Positions 21,692-33,920 of a stretch of 64,000 nucleotides of DNA are shown here, in pieces (within the stretch, counting starts at the first letter, position 1; each line of letters begins with the position of its first letter). The translations under genes and the position numbers were made by a program. Under the pieces are notes generated by a model that saw only the letters and a program-made list of their open reading frames with translations, was not told the origin of the DNA and searched no databases. The stretch covers positions 7,130,001 through 7,194,000 of the forward strand of contig OY978525.1 of assembly GCA_963854835.1 (NCBI GenBank), read 5' to 3'. The DNA is from Megamerina dolium (Eukaryota > Arthropoda > Insecta > Diptera > Megamerinidae).

Positions 21692-22466
21692 TTGGGTGTG
21701 TATATTAGTAACTGGCCTTTTATGTTACATGGCGCCAGGTGTAAGCGCGATGTCGTACATTATTGTCCGAAATGTAATTTTAAATGTATACTCACTTGCT
21801 GTCAATTAACGAAAAAACAACATTTGCGAGGGAAGTTTCGTTAAGTTACTTTTTGTGCAAAGAAAAGTGCGGTAAGAAAATCATCGTTTGCTTGTGGAAT
21901 TGTATGGTGACAATTCTATATCCAATAGACAGTGTAAGGAGTGGTTTGTGTGCTTCCAAACCTGTGATTTTGGTTCGACCAAGACCTTGTCGAACCATTA
22001 CGGGAGAGCTGTACCGACAACAATTGAGACGGTTGACGAGAGCAATGATCGAGAAACGACCGGAATATGCGACCAGACACAAGTCGATGATTTTTCACCA
22101 TGACAACGCACGTCTACACATTACTATTCCGTTCAAAATTTATCTTGCTAATGGTAGATGTGAAATTTTACCCCACCCGGCTTATAGCCCAGACCTGGCG
22201 CCTTCAGATTACCACTTGTTCCGATCCATGCAGAACGCCCTTAATGGAATACGCTTCACTTCAGTCAGCGCAAACAAAAATTGGCTCGATTCGTTTTTGG
22301 CCGCCAAGCCGGTGAAGTTCTCTTGGGATGGAATTCATAAATTGCCAGTAATATCATAGTTTCTGATGGACAATACTTTGAATGACATGTTTTTTTTAAC
22401 AGAATTCTTCAAAATAAATGATTTTTGAGCACTATAAAAAGGCTGGTTACTAATTCACACACCCAA
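21692..22466 (+). mobile_element. mariner-type element, internally shortened (775 bp)
   Basis: The inverted ends start TTGGGTGTGTATATTAGTAA (left) and TTGGGTGTGTGAATTAGTAA (right, other strand), matching at 26 of the first 30 bases. TA duplications lie at 21690..21691 and 22467..22468. The ends differ entirely from those of the 8.3 kb mariner, so this is a second family. Confidence 0.92.
21784..22359 (+). pseudogene. mariner transposase, C-terminal part (DD34D)
   Basis: A 191-residue frame retains ITGELYRQQLRRLTRA, MIFHHDNARLH (second catalytic Asp) and SPDLAPSDYHLFRSM (third Asp). The last two aspartates are 34 residues apart, as in mariner. The helix-turn-helix region and the first catalytic Asp are missing or scrambled upstream of about residue 60, so it cannot encode an active enzyme. 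The C-terminal WIDS-type region is recognisable (NWLDSFLAAKP). Confidence 0.88.
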
Positions 22467-22799
22467 TAAATAAATAATGCTTTGCCATATGCAAGCAGCT
22501 CATAGGAAATGATTTCCTTTCACACTCATAGCCAAACGCAGAGCAAAACCTTTCCTTGAATGGCTTCATTTCACTTTAATTACATCATCATTTGTTTAAA
22601 TAAATGATGGATTTTTTTTCATTTGGTCAAGACTTCGGAAATGCATGTGACGCCCAAATATTAAGCTTCTCTTTGAATCCAACTAGTTAAACCCAGTTTG
22701 TTGTCGAACTTTAGCTGCTTCGTGACCTTCCTCAATAACGACATGGCTCACACTTGACATTGAATATACTAATATGAAATCCACGAAACTAAAATTACG
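22467..22799. other. Intron, AT-rich
   Basis: No gene seen between the mariner and the LINE fragment. Confidence 0.55.
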
Positions 22800-23443
22800 T
22801 TTAATTGGCTGTGGCAGTATCACGACCAGTAGATGAATGTCTCAGCCTTCTAATTGAGCTAGAAAACCTAAATACTGTACTATTAAAGTGGATACCTGCC
22901 CATGAAGGACACGAAGGGAACGAAATAGCTGATAAGCTAACAAAAATGGGCGCTGAAGAGCCCCTGATCGGCCCTGAACCCTTCTGTGGTTTGGCAAGAT
23001 GCCACGCTAAGGAGATTATCAGGAAATGGGAGGAAAATAAATTTGCAGAACACTGGCTCAATAGTACAGGGCAGCGTCAAGCAAAACAGTTCCTAATCCC
23101 AAAATTAAGGGATATCGAGAAAATACTCACGTTTGGTAGAGCTGACCTACGTATTCTTTGTGATTATTTTACATGCCACTGCAACCTCAGATACCACTTA
23201 AAGAAGTTAGATCTATCTGACACTGATATCTGCAGATTCTGCACCTTAAGACATCGAAAGTTCGAAGCACATTCTCTGTGAATGTCAAGCTCTTGGCAGA
23301 CAAAGACTGAACCACTTTGGTGATAGTACAGTGCCTCCATATATAATGAACCCAATACAGTGCTGAAATTTAGGATTACCAAAGACTGCACAATAGATTA
23401 AGTCTGGTCGCAGTGCATAAGGGTCTGTTAATAGAATAATAAT
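22800..23443 (+). mobile_element. 5'-truncated non-LTR retrotransposon, RNase H end
   Basis: A 159-codon frame without an initiator ATG encodes the C-terminal RNase H of a non-LTR element: LLKWIPAHEGHEGNEIADKL contains the H..G.E.AD motif. Downstream, CRFCTLRH begins a Cys-rich finger. A frameshift near 23270 moves the rest (HILCECQ-like) to another frame, continuing to a stop near 23420 and an AATAAT tail. Non-LTR clades with RNase H in flies are I, R1, LOA and Outcast. A 7 bp repeat AATTACG at 22793..22799 and 23444..23450 may be the target duplication, but it is short. Confidence 0.85.
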
Positions 23444-25285
23444 AATTACGACCATAAGCATGGTTCATAAAATAATTTAAGGCGCCTATTTTATATTTTC
23501 ACCTTGTGGGAATCAATCTTTAGCAGAAGAAAAAAAACTTGTATCAAAAATCTATTGCCCTAAGAGTCTCGGTGGCAGAACCAACATCATTTTCGCAATA
23601 AAATTTAATATATTTTTTTTTTTTTTTGACACTTAATCCGAACTAAAGTATATGACACTTTAAAAAAGTACCCTATATTAATAATGTACTATATGAAATC
23701 ATGGAAGCATATAATAGAGTACGTCTCAACGGTGCAATTGCTTTGTAAAATTTATACATATGAAGCTATATATATATATATACATACTATGTTTTATATA
23801 TATAACCTATCTACATAAATAGAGAAGTGAGAGAATTTAGAAGAATTCCAATTATTGCAAACATCAAGTAACTAACCGACACTAGTAGAAAATTTAAGAG
23901 TCCAGTAGGAAATAGAGTCATAGTGAATTATCTCAAAACACAGAAAATAAATTCTTCTTAAAGCAAAAGCTTAATATTGAGAATTTTTAATCATTATCAA
24001 ATGGAAATAGTAAAGTGCAATGAAAATTTACAATTTTATGGATTCCTCAGCTAGCGGAGAGTCAGATAAGTAAATGAATTTAGGTATAAATATTTTTTTT
24101 TTTTTTACTATGCTACAAAATCCTACCAATTCTCTAAGTAGTGAAGTTTATTCAATTTCTTCACTTACCAATTGCTGTCATTTTTCCATTGGGTATCAAC
24201 ACTTGTGTACTCTTGAAAAGTACTCGTATTCATCGTGTACTCGCATAATCTCTCTAAGGAGCATTTTCTCGTGCTTTGCACATATACACATAAACACTCA
24301 TGATGATATAAGTATTGTCGCTGCTGCAATAGCAAGCACCATCACCACTACCAGCATCACATGATCATTTATTGCTTATGTGATGGTGGTACTAAATCGG
24401 TGTTGCAATACAAAAATACTTGTACCATATAAATGACATGCGACAAGTGTTGCAGTGCCAGTCGATTTCGCTGGTTGGCTGAGTGAGTATTTTGCAACAG
24501 TAGAGAAGAAAGTGAGTGTACCTACTCGTATAACAATAATAACATTCAGTAACAATCATGTTTTGTAATAAAGTGTAGACTGGTTGTTGGTTGTATCAAA
24601 GGTAACAGCCAGCATATCATAGAGTACAAGAAGTGAAGAATAAATAAAATAAACGAATTTTCATCTGGTTGCTAGTCTACGAATATATTGTTCATGTGTA
24701 TGTGTGTGTGAGTGTGTGTTGTTGAAATTATCAAGAGGCTAATATATTCGCCAAAAGTAATTTCACAATATAACAGTATAAAGGATATCATATCATGATA
24801 AGACCGAACAATAATCGTCTACAAGATTTGGTGCATTCTTTATAAAATTGCTGAAAAATATTTTAGGTATATGCTGCTGAGTTGTTCTGTTACAAAAAAA
24901 AAAAAAAGGTTATTATAAAAGATTTTTTTTGGTTCTATTACTGAGAAATGAATCTTTTTTTCCGAGTTTTAATATATTAAAGACTATAATAAGCAATTGA
25001 AGAGCTTCGTAAAGAATATAAGAGTTTCATAAGTTATTTACTCTCTCTCTCTCTATCTCTCTCCCTCTCTCTGGCTTTAAGTATGTCAACTTATAGGAAA
25101 ATGGGAATGAAACTCTCATCTAAAAGAGTCGCATAAATCAAAGAAATCTTATATACTGATCTGATCATTACAAGACATGAGCGATTAAACCATAGACGAA
25201 TTCTGGTCAGCTCGCCCATCATAAGGAGGAAAATCTGTAACAATATAAATGATGTAGGCCTAATAAGTTAAATCGGCTACATAAT
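23444..25285. other. Intron, AT-rich
   Basis: No gene. It contains an AT run near 23768 and a CT-rich microsatellite at 25041..25072. Confidence 0.6.
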
Positions 25286-25289
25286 ATCA

Positions 25290-25660
25290 GATTCTTGAGA
25301 CCTTATGTTTGATATTGCATAGCTAATCCGATATTTCATAGTTATTATTATAGCTATGATCTACTGGGTGATATTTGATATCAGATACCTTAGACCTGAT
25401 ACCTGATATTTAATAACTACTATCAAATAGGTTACATCTGACTTCTGATACCTTGTAGTCAATATCCTATAGTTATTCTGTAATAGCTGATACCATCAAC
25501 CTGATGTCTCACAACTGATATCTAACACCTATTAGCTAATATCTCATAGCTGATACTTGACATCCAATGCCTGATATTTAGTAGCCAATACTCATGGTTT
25601 CTAATATATGGTAGTTGATGTCAGATCCTCAACACCAATATCAGAAATCAGCTCTTGTGC
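25290..25660. repeat. Short-period degenerate repeat (CTGATATC/TGATAC type)
   Basis: About 370 bp is built from variants of TGATATC, CTGATACCTGATATTTA and ATAGCTGATA, recurring every 11 to 25 bases. It codes for nothing and resembles a decayed minisatellite. Confidence 0.75.
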
Positions 25661-25679
25661 TATTTTTTAATCCTCCACC

Positions 25680-26360
25680 TCCTCCTTCTAGCGATACATT
25701 AAAGCATAATTTAAAAGCTACCTTAGAATGTTGACGTTTTTCAATAAATTTCGTTTCCACTGCTAGTAGAATGTCCCTAGGGGGTTGGAGTATATGATCG
25801 ACTCTTATTAATTTTTAATACTCAAGAAAATCTTCTTAACATATTTACCCCCTATCTTTATCCCTTATAGAGGATCCCTTACAAAATGTACGTAAAATAA
25901 TTGAGAATCGACAAAGAACCACATAGTCGCCCAGAAATCGCCACTAGAGCTGAAAAAGTACTACAGGTTCCCATTATTTTTTCCTTGCCAGCATTTCTAT
26001 CGAATATGTTTACCCTTTCCATTCACCTGTTATGAGGACTCTCGTATAAAGAATTATGGTTTTATAAGGTTCAAGAACGAAGAAGGAAGGAATTTATAAT
26101 ACAAAATTTTCAAATCAATTCAGAACTGTTTCAAATATCTTTTAAGGACTAAAAATATGTTCAGAGTCGTGAGATTACTTGAAAAGGTGCTGATTCGATG
26201 TCACATTAAAATAGCAGAAATTTATGCAAAATAATTTAGAAAAGTGACCATGAAATTTTTATTTTAACTACAATTTTTTTTGAAGGGCTTAGGACGAGTA
26301 TTTTGCACTATTAAAAATTTTGTATGGGTAGATTATTGCAAAAGGCATATTCACATAAAA
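25680..26360 (+). repeat. Degenerate array, gamma family
   Basis: Matches the 49 to 51 kb array: GTCCCTAGGGGG, TTACCCCCTATC, GAGGATCCCTTACAAAATG (near 25871). It decays after 26100. Confidence 0.65.
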
Positions 26361-27380
26361 TAATGAACTTATTCCAAAAATCCAATAATCTTTTATTACA
26401 GATAATTTAAAATTAGCCTAAAAATATGCTGTAGATTTTTTTTATATTTAATGAACATATTTTTTATATGATTTTAATGAATTATGAATATGTTCGCATT
26501 AATTTATTGAGTACTTTTCATCATATTGGATAATAAATAATTAAATCTTCTTAAGTCTTTACAATACATACAAATTGATTAAATATAAAATATTATTTAA
26601 GTATTGAAAATATAGCTAATTATATTTGAATGAAATCCGATTAAATTCAATGAAAATTATCTTGCTATGTTGCTCATTTCATATTTAAACGTGTTGTATT
26701 TTCAAGTAGACCTTCAAATTTGTATGTTGATATCTTTCTCGCGCTCTATTTCTCACTTGATCAGTATTTGTTGAAGCTGCTAATCTTCAATAAAATAAAA
26801 TTAAAACAAATATTCACGCACATACACAGCGCTAAAGGTTCTTCTGTTTGCTATGTGAAATTATGAAGCGAAAAGTTGGCATGAAATATAACAACAACAA
26901 CAATTGTATGTAAATTATATACCATTACAACAATCATAACAATAACAACAATAAAAAGAAAATTATAATAAAATCTCTTCTTCACTCACACATTTCATTA
27001 TATTTTTGCTTGCATACGTAAATAAGTATTGGTGGCCATGATGTTCATGACGATGGCATTGGATGATATGTATTACCATTGATGATTATTATCCTTGTAT
27101 ATTTGTATGAGAATGTCCTTTGCATTCATATCAATTGTATGCACATATATTTGAGCATATTTACATACATCGATTCATACAGTTGGACAAGTGCTTTGCG
27201 CATATACTCGTACATGATATCATTAAGTTGATGCCGCTGGTGAATTGAGACTACAAACGATTGTACATTGCATTATTTTCACATTAAATGCAGAATGCAC
27301 TAATAATTTTAACAATAATAAAATGAATCAGAACAACATCATAACGATTGTAATGTCTCATTCGTGAGTATCGATAGAGA
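26361..27380. other. Intron, AT-rich
   Basis: No gene; ACAACAACA stretches near 26890 and 26940. Confidence 0.6.
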
Positions 27381-27741
27381 TTCCGCCTTAATTTAGGATG
27401 TTATGCGATTCCGTGGCTATTGGATGAGAGTTATGCAGCCAGGGGGGAGTATTAGGCTGAACTCGAACGGAGCCTGCTCGACACCGGGCTACCTCGAGCA
27501 GTATTTATGGCCTTGCCATGGTAGGGGGCGCTGCCATGGTCGACTTTTCCTTTACCCATAACAATTTCGGCTACCTAACCCTTGTCCTTCGGCACCGGAG
27601 CGGCGGCAAACATTATAATAAGTTCATTTAAAAACAATAAAACAGTGCCCATGGGTAACCCGCGCTCGAACACGAGCGGTGGGAACTCGACGAACACGTT
27701 GCGTCCTTTTTCAATGACACCTTTGGCCAATTCTACTCCAA

Positions 27742-28060
27742 GTGGAAAGCCAAGGACATCACTCCCCTCATTACCAGCCACGAAAGCTCCGGCTCCGTCT
27801 AGCTGTTAGGCCACAAGGTTCCCACGGACCAGCCAGACCGTCAGATAAACCATGTACTTCCCAAGAAAATCAGCATAGAGGAGCGGGTACTCGAAGTATC
27901 ACACCTTCAAGACGAGCATATCGGGTGAAGTCACTTGCTTCCAGATTCGTTTCAGGGCTGGGTCAGGCCCCTTCATCCGATCTAATCGATAAACAGCAGG
28001 AGAACCTCAAATGGGCAAGGAATCTACTCGCCGAGGACTCAGCTAGATGCTCGGATACAT
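27742..28060 (+). pseudogene. Non-LTR ORF1 (Gag-like) fragment
   Basis: Part of a 123-residue frame. The Arg/Ser/Pro-rich portion leads to RRAYRVKSLASRFVSGLG, SDLIDKQQENLKWARNLL and AEDSARCSD, like the ORF1 N-terminal region of RNase H-bearing fly LINEs. After about 28050 the frame enters RNase H sequence out of register. Identification rests on recollection of related ORF1 proteins, so it is moderate. Confidence 0.6.
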
Positions 28061-28784
28061 CGAAGCTACAGAGGTCTTCCGAGGAATCTGTAAGGAACGT
28101 TACGTGGATATAGGTATTTTCACTGACAGCGAAGCAGCAATAAAATCCTTAGATTCAGTTTACCTGAATTCATTACTAATCCATAACTACAGATCATCTC
28201 TTAACGAGATATCAGAGTAGTTCAACATTCATCTCATATGGGTGACAGGGCACAGGGACATATCAGGGAACGAAACTGCGGACGAGCTAGCAAAGAAGGT
28301 TACAACGTTGCAAACTCTTTCTGGTAAGGAGAGTATTGGCATTTCAATGGCGACATGTAAACTTTTACTAGCCTCGGACGCATTACAGAAGACAAACACC
28401 AGATGGGATTTGGAATATTCATGTACAACTATGATATCAATATGGTCGGCAATGAACATAAAATGAACAAAAGACCTACTAGCACTTAACAGACACGAGG
28501 TTAGTATTCTGGTGGGAATAATAACGGTGCATTGCCTTATAGGTCGGCATGCAAATAGACTAGGCATTACTACACCTGACTACTTCCGAAGCTGCGGCGA
28601 CGAGGAGGAACCAGAGTCCATAACTCACCTTTTGTGTGAGTCTCCGGTACTGGCTCGCTGCAGAATGACTCATTTGGGTAGTCACTTTATGCATAATCCC
28701 ACCGAGATGGCTTACTGTCAGCTGGGAAGCATACTACGCTTTACCCGAAGATCGGGTTGGTTCCTAGGGGAAACGGGATAACCC
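28050..28784 (+). pseudogene. Non-LTR ORF2 RNase H and C-terminal fragment
   Basis: In one frame from about 28050: ATEVFRGICKERYVDIGI, then IFTDSEAAIKSL (RNase H Asp), then IWVTGHRDISGNETADELAK (His...Glu...Asp motif). The C-terminal finger is RSCGDEEEPESITHLLCE, and the frame ends GWFLGETG at 28781. In-frame stops occur near 28218 and 28463, so it is dead. It belongs to the same broad class as the fragments at 22.8 and 45.1 kb but is a different family. Confidence 0.87.
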
Positions 28785-28860
28785 ACCTACGGCATAACAA
28801 TGGGCCCCATTTGTCCTAAGTGGATTCGCGCAAGTGGACAGCCGCCTTAACCTAACTACC

Positions 28861-28960
28861 TAACTACGTCTTCCTTTGGAAGCTATATTAATTAGAAGGC
28901 ATGGTTCGCCCATTTATTGCAAGATGATTTATATTTTTAACGTGAAAATATCTATCGAAT
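28861..28960 (+). repeat. Delta-family repeat fragment
   Basis: GGAAGCTATATTAATTAGAA, then GGCATGGTTCGCCCATTTAT: a single delta unit adjoining the LINE. Confidence 0.65.
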
Positions 28961-30377
28961 TTCTCTGGCATTAAATTACTTTGTTTTGGAATATATAGAG
29001 CTTTCGTCAAATGGTTATAAACACATATACAAATATTCGCGTAAGCTTATTGGAACTTATATTTTTTTTTGAATTCTCTGTTAATAGACCTGGAAGTACT
29101 GATATCAGGCCAATTTAGTAAAAGAAACATGTTTAAAATTTGGAAAATTTAAAACAAAATTTCACAATATAAAAATTATTTATAAAAAATACTGAAGTAT
29201 ACTTTTAGGGTAATCAAAAAAGCCTTGTTACTTTTTTGTTACTAGTACATTATCCTATATTGGAAAAAATTACTAATTATAAAGTCTTTCATTTTTCTCG
29301 CAGTAATTACGATACTCAGTATTCGTTCAGTGAAAAATATTACATATTCAAAAGAATAAATTGGAAATCATAAAGCATTGATTTTGGAGTATTTTTTGGA
29401 TAGCTATTCTTTTGGTGAAAAAAAAATTGAATTTTAATAAAATTAATCTAAAATACAAGAGAAGTATTTATGCTCAACATTTTGTATTTAAAATACAATC
29501 TAACGATAAATGAAAATTATAAAAAAAAAATACCCACTCATACATACAAATGAACTCTATGCGAGTGTAATTAAATAATATTGCCTTTTATTTTTGTTTA
29601 CTGATTGCTATAAAATAAAAAAAACTATATTCTATAATTTTATTTATTTTGCTATCTTTTTGATGCTCTTTTTGTTGCACTTTCATATACATAAATACTC
29701 GTACTATTTGTTACTTTGATAACAATTTGTTAACTACATTTCAATAACTCTTTTTCCTAAAGACAAAGGATGAGAGAGTATAAAGTTGCCCAGTATTTTA
29801 TATTTTCAAATATATTCTCACACGAAATACAAATACAACAAACAAATAAAATGGAGTATTTACTATGTTCTTGTTGTTTGGTTGGCTCAAAAAAATACTA
29901 CAATTTATAGTTACAAATACCTTTGCAATATTTAATCCGCTCGTTATGAAACAATAATACTTTTTAATAGTGTACTTTCCGCTTCCAGGCACTGCTTTCT
30001 GCTACTCTATGTTATCTGTTTTCTTCAGCTCACCCTATAACTATGCTATAGTTTTTTGACTAATTTTTCTTCATCCACATTTTGTTGCCATAACTTTACC
30101 TGGGTATTATTTGTATGAGTAAATTTCATAGTAGATATTGTATTTATTTAAAGGCAGCATACCTGACCGAAGACTAGATGCTTACATATTGTGGGTATGG
30201 CAGTTAGACTGGTAATAATAGTAAGCAACAAAGTGGCAAAACTAACAATTGTTGCATCAATTATTTTACCATCAACAGCTAGCTACAACAAGTATTGTTA
30301 TTCATTTTCATATTTAAAGTCACAATACTGGTACACGAATACTACTGCTACTACTTCTATTACTACTATTACTACTG

Positions 30378-30428
<51 letters not shown>

Positions 30429-30839
30429 TTACTATTACTATTACTATCACAAACCACTATGAGTCGTAATACTACAATATTTACTTAATGTTGAAGTTGT
30501 TCGTTTTTTTTTTTTTGGTTATTGTTGTTTGTTTTTCTCTTTTGTTGTTGTTACTTCTTTCAACAATTTTGTAAATTTCCAAACGTGCAACTTGTTATAA
30601 TTGCATTATAGTACATATTTATATACAATATATAGGTATATACATATATACATTAAGGTGTTCTTCCAATTTAAATATAAGAGAACACTTTTGAATATCT
30701 AATTTAGTTTTCCTATGTTAAAATAATCCTATTTAATAAAAAACTACAAAAAAGAAACATTTATGCCGATTGATGAAATTCTTGGATCTGATGGGTGATG
30801 CTTAAATGTGAAGAATCAGTGTTTTAATAGCTTTTTTTT
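28961..30839. other. Intron, AT-rich with TAC microsatellite
   Basis: No gene. An ACT/TAC trinucleotide run occupies about 30340..30449; the open frame over it (poly-Thr) is an artefact. Confidence 0.7.
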
Positions 30840-32640
30840 ATTATTTAACTATTATATCTAGAGGGGTGAAGTGTATGCGCGACACCTGTTACTTTTTATG
30901 ACCTACATTTTCCCCGAATATAGTTTTCCCCTATTCTAAGCCCTCAAGGTGGCTCTACTACTAAATTGACTTTGTTATCAAATTCGCTCCCACCACTCCC
31001 ACTAGTCGCCTCTACAGGCGAGAAATGTATGACAAGCATTCATTAATTTCGTTTTTTTTTAATATTTTCCGGAATTGCCCATTAGGGGGTCTTCCAAAAA
31101 TAAATGACATTTTCGTAAAATAACAACATTTCTTTTTTTATCAAAATATTTTTTTCAGATATGCTAATTACTCACTATGATCATTCTTTAAAAAAACTTC
31201 CATACAATAATAAATTAAAAAATTATCAAACTTGAATAGCTGGAGCACCATCAGGGCCAATCGCAATGAGTATCCACCACAAGAAGAAAAATAAATTGTT
31301 GATTCATATTTTTCGAATGACCGATGTGATTTATTATTCATCACTTTTGTTCAAGTGTCTTCTTAATGAATAGAGATAGGGGATAAATATAGTATAGTAG
31401 GGGGCAAATGTTGCCATTAAAAAATTAATTGAAGTCAGTTGTATACAATATTTTACCTTCATAGAAGACCCTTGGAAGCTGCAGAAGCAAATTTTATTCT
31501 AAAAAGTGTTAATTTTGTATAAGTGGGTGCCGTAGCTCAGTGGTTAGTGTGTTCGCCTTCTGATCTGTAGGTCGTGGTTCAATCCCCGGCTGATGCATTA
31601 CAAATTTTATATCGATAAGATTTTTCTTTCGAATGGTACCCACCTGTCGGCAAGCAATTGGCAATTCTTCCGACAGTAACAACTTGCCATGAAAAAGCTT
31701 CTAAAAGAACTCTGTGACAAAGCTCAAAAAAGGGTTGTCACAAGGGTTCTGCCGTTCGAAACCGGCTAAAATAAATAGGTCCCTTCTAATACTGTCCAAA
31801 ATTTAACACGCACAACAGTAATGGAAGAGAAGCTCGGCCAATGAGCCCTTTGGGGCTTTAAGTGCCACATATTTATTTTTGTTTTTGTTAATTTTGTATG
31901 GCAGTCCCACTAAGGGTTGAAGGTCGAGAGCAAGTATGCTCTGGAAAAATATTAGGATGATAAGACGAGGGCTCGGAGCCATAATTTTAACCCACTGGAG
32001 GCGATTCCTTGGTAGTTATGGAGTTATTTATCGATTTTTAGATGATTTTTAGTTCATTCAGTATGGGCGTCCTCTTTAAGGATGGACGTAGGGGATAAAT
32101 ATGGTAGAAGGATATGTCGTCAATTTAGCGCTTGGCTCCCCAAAGACGATTCCTGCACAGATATGGATATATTTGTCGATTTGAAGGTGTTTTAAGTTCA
32201 TGTTGTTTGGGAGTCCTCTTAAAATTTGGAAAATTTGTTGAAAATATTTTGTCGAACATTTGAATGGAGTCGATTATATATTGTACGACTCTAGAAGCAA
32301 TGTGGCCGTGCCGGGAGTGAGTTTTATGAAAACCTTGTGGGGGAGACCCTCCAAAGGATGGATATTGGGAGTAAGTATGTTTCAGGGAAATATTTGGGAA
32401 AAGGAAATAATGTGGGACCGCCATACATTTCAGCCCTTTATAGGCGATTTATAAAGTCCACTTTTCTTTAAAGGTTAAACCATAAGAAAATTATGAAAAT
32501 CTACTTCATTTTACCCCTCTAGAAGTTGAGTCATAAGAAACTTATGAAACTCCGTTCGAGTTGAAATATTTAAAAAATTGATAAAGCTTCACTTTATTCA
32601 AACTTTAAGGTTCATGCGCCTATTTCAAGATGTCACTAAT
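30840..32640. repeat. Gamma-family arrays in both orientations, split by a SINE
   Basis: 30840..31470 is in plus orientation (TCTAGAGGGGTGAAGTGTAT, CTCTACTACTAAATTGAC). 31900..32640 is inverted (TTTGTATGGCAGTCCCACTA, GGAGGCGATTCCTTGGTAG). The SINE at 31521 lies between them. Confidence 0.65.
31521..31885 (+). mobile_element. tRNA-derived SINE, copy 3
   Basis: Head with box A TAGCTCAGTGG (31533..31543) and box B-like GGTTCAATCCC (31576..31586). The body and tail are nearly the same as copy 2, ending GTGCCACATATTTATTTTTG. A 14 bp target duplication, TGTTAATTTTGTAT, lies at 31507..31520 and 31886..31899. Its similarity to copy 2 suggests a recently active family. Confidence 0.93.
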
Positions 32641-33889
32641 AATGGAGAAACTTTTAATTATAACATTTTTTTTTTTAATCGACAATTTTTAGTCTAAAAG
32701 GGCAAGAAAAGCGAAACGTACACAAAATACGGTCACCCTAATGAACATATGAATATAGCGTATCAGCAGCGCTAAAAAGCAGGCAATATTATTTTTGTTT
32801 TATTATTTGATTGCTTGCTGGACTACTTGCAGTTATTGCAACAATTACAACTCAATAACTTTTTTTTTTATATTTTGACTGCAGTGAACTTTTGTGCTTT
32901 TGTTGTTGTTGTTGTTAATATTTTTTTTTTTCTTGTTTTTTGCGTCTGCCTTAGTACAATACTTTGTGTTGATACGCGTGCAAGAAAATGAGTGAGTAAA
33001 TGTTTTGTGAGTAAACCACAATTGTAGCATACTTTTCAGGGCAGCCAAGTGTGAATAGTATACGTTTCTATGTTTTATTCACTTATGGTTGTTCCTTTTT
33101 TTTTTTTTGTTTTTTTGTTGCTGTTGTTCTATTCCATTTAATTTTCCATTTTATTTTGAAGGCTATACTGAGGTATATGTACAAATTTGTTGTACGCCAA
33201 AAAATATGCTATACAAAAAATTTTGATTTTAAAGTTTTTCGTTTGTTTAAAATTTTGTCATAACTTTTGTATGTTTTTTTTTTTTGTAAAAGCAAAAGCA
33301 AAAGAAAAAAGTATATATTATATAATGACTGCTGAGATGAAAAAATTTGAACACAATTTTGAGAGAGAACACAAAAAAAAGAAAGAAACAACAAACACGT
33401 GCTCTTGAAAAAATTACACAACATTTGTAACTGAGACAACATAGAAAGCATATATGTATTTCAAGCTGTTGACTTCAAGAGTGAGCGCGGTGAGGATGAA
33501 AGCTGCACAACTTTCTAATTACAATTTGTAATGTGTTACAAATTACACAGCATCAGCAAGAGCAGCAATAGAACATCTGCTGTGTCAGCTACTACCAGCC
33601 ACCAGCATACCCATTAACTCTGGTGCCAAATGAAGTTTTAAACTTGTTTGGCTTTTCTTTTACATGGTCGTTATTCTCATTTTTGTAATTTTCTCCCAAA
33701 AAAAAAAAAGTATATGTTAGTTGCCAGTGTTGGCAATACTCATACGAGTTCATATGGATATAATGAAAACTTGTAATTTAATTTGAAAATATTTTCTACC
33801 AATTTTTGAAACCCTAATAAATTGGGTAGAAATGTTTTAGGAATTCTTTATTTCAATACTTCAATTAAAATTGCATGTACAACAGAATA

Positions 33890-33920
<31 letters not shown>

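Larger units (their letters stand above)
27400..28858 (+). mobile_element. Internally deleted non-LTR retrotransposon
   Basis: A GC-richer island of 1.4 kb. The 5' part holds an ORF1 (Gag-like) remnant and the 3' part the RNase H end of ORF2. Endonuclease and reverse transcriptase are missing, apparently by an internal deletion joining near 28040..28060. The 3' end is CTTAACCTAACTACCTAACT. It is inserted beside a delta-type repeat fragment. I could not find a target duplication. Confidence 0.83.

Noticed and set aside
30191..30469. 92-residue plus-strand frame
   Set aside because: Poly-Thr from a TAC microsatellite.
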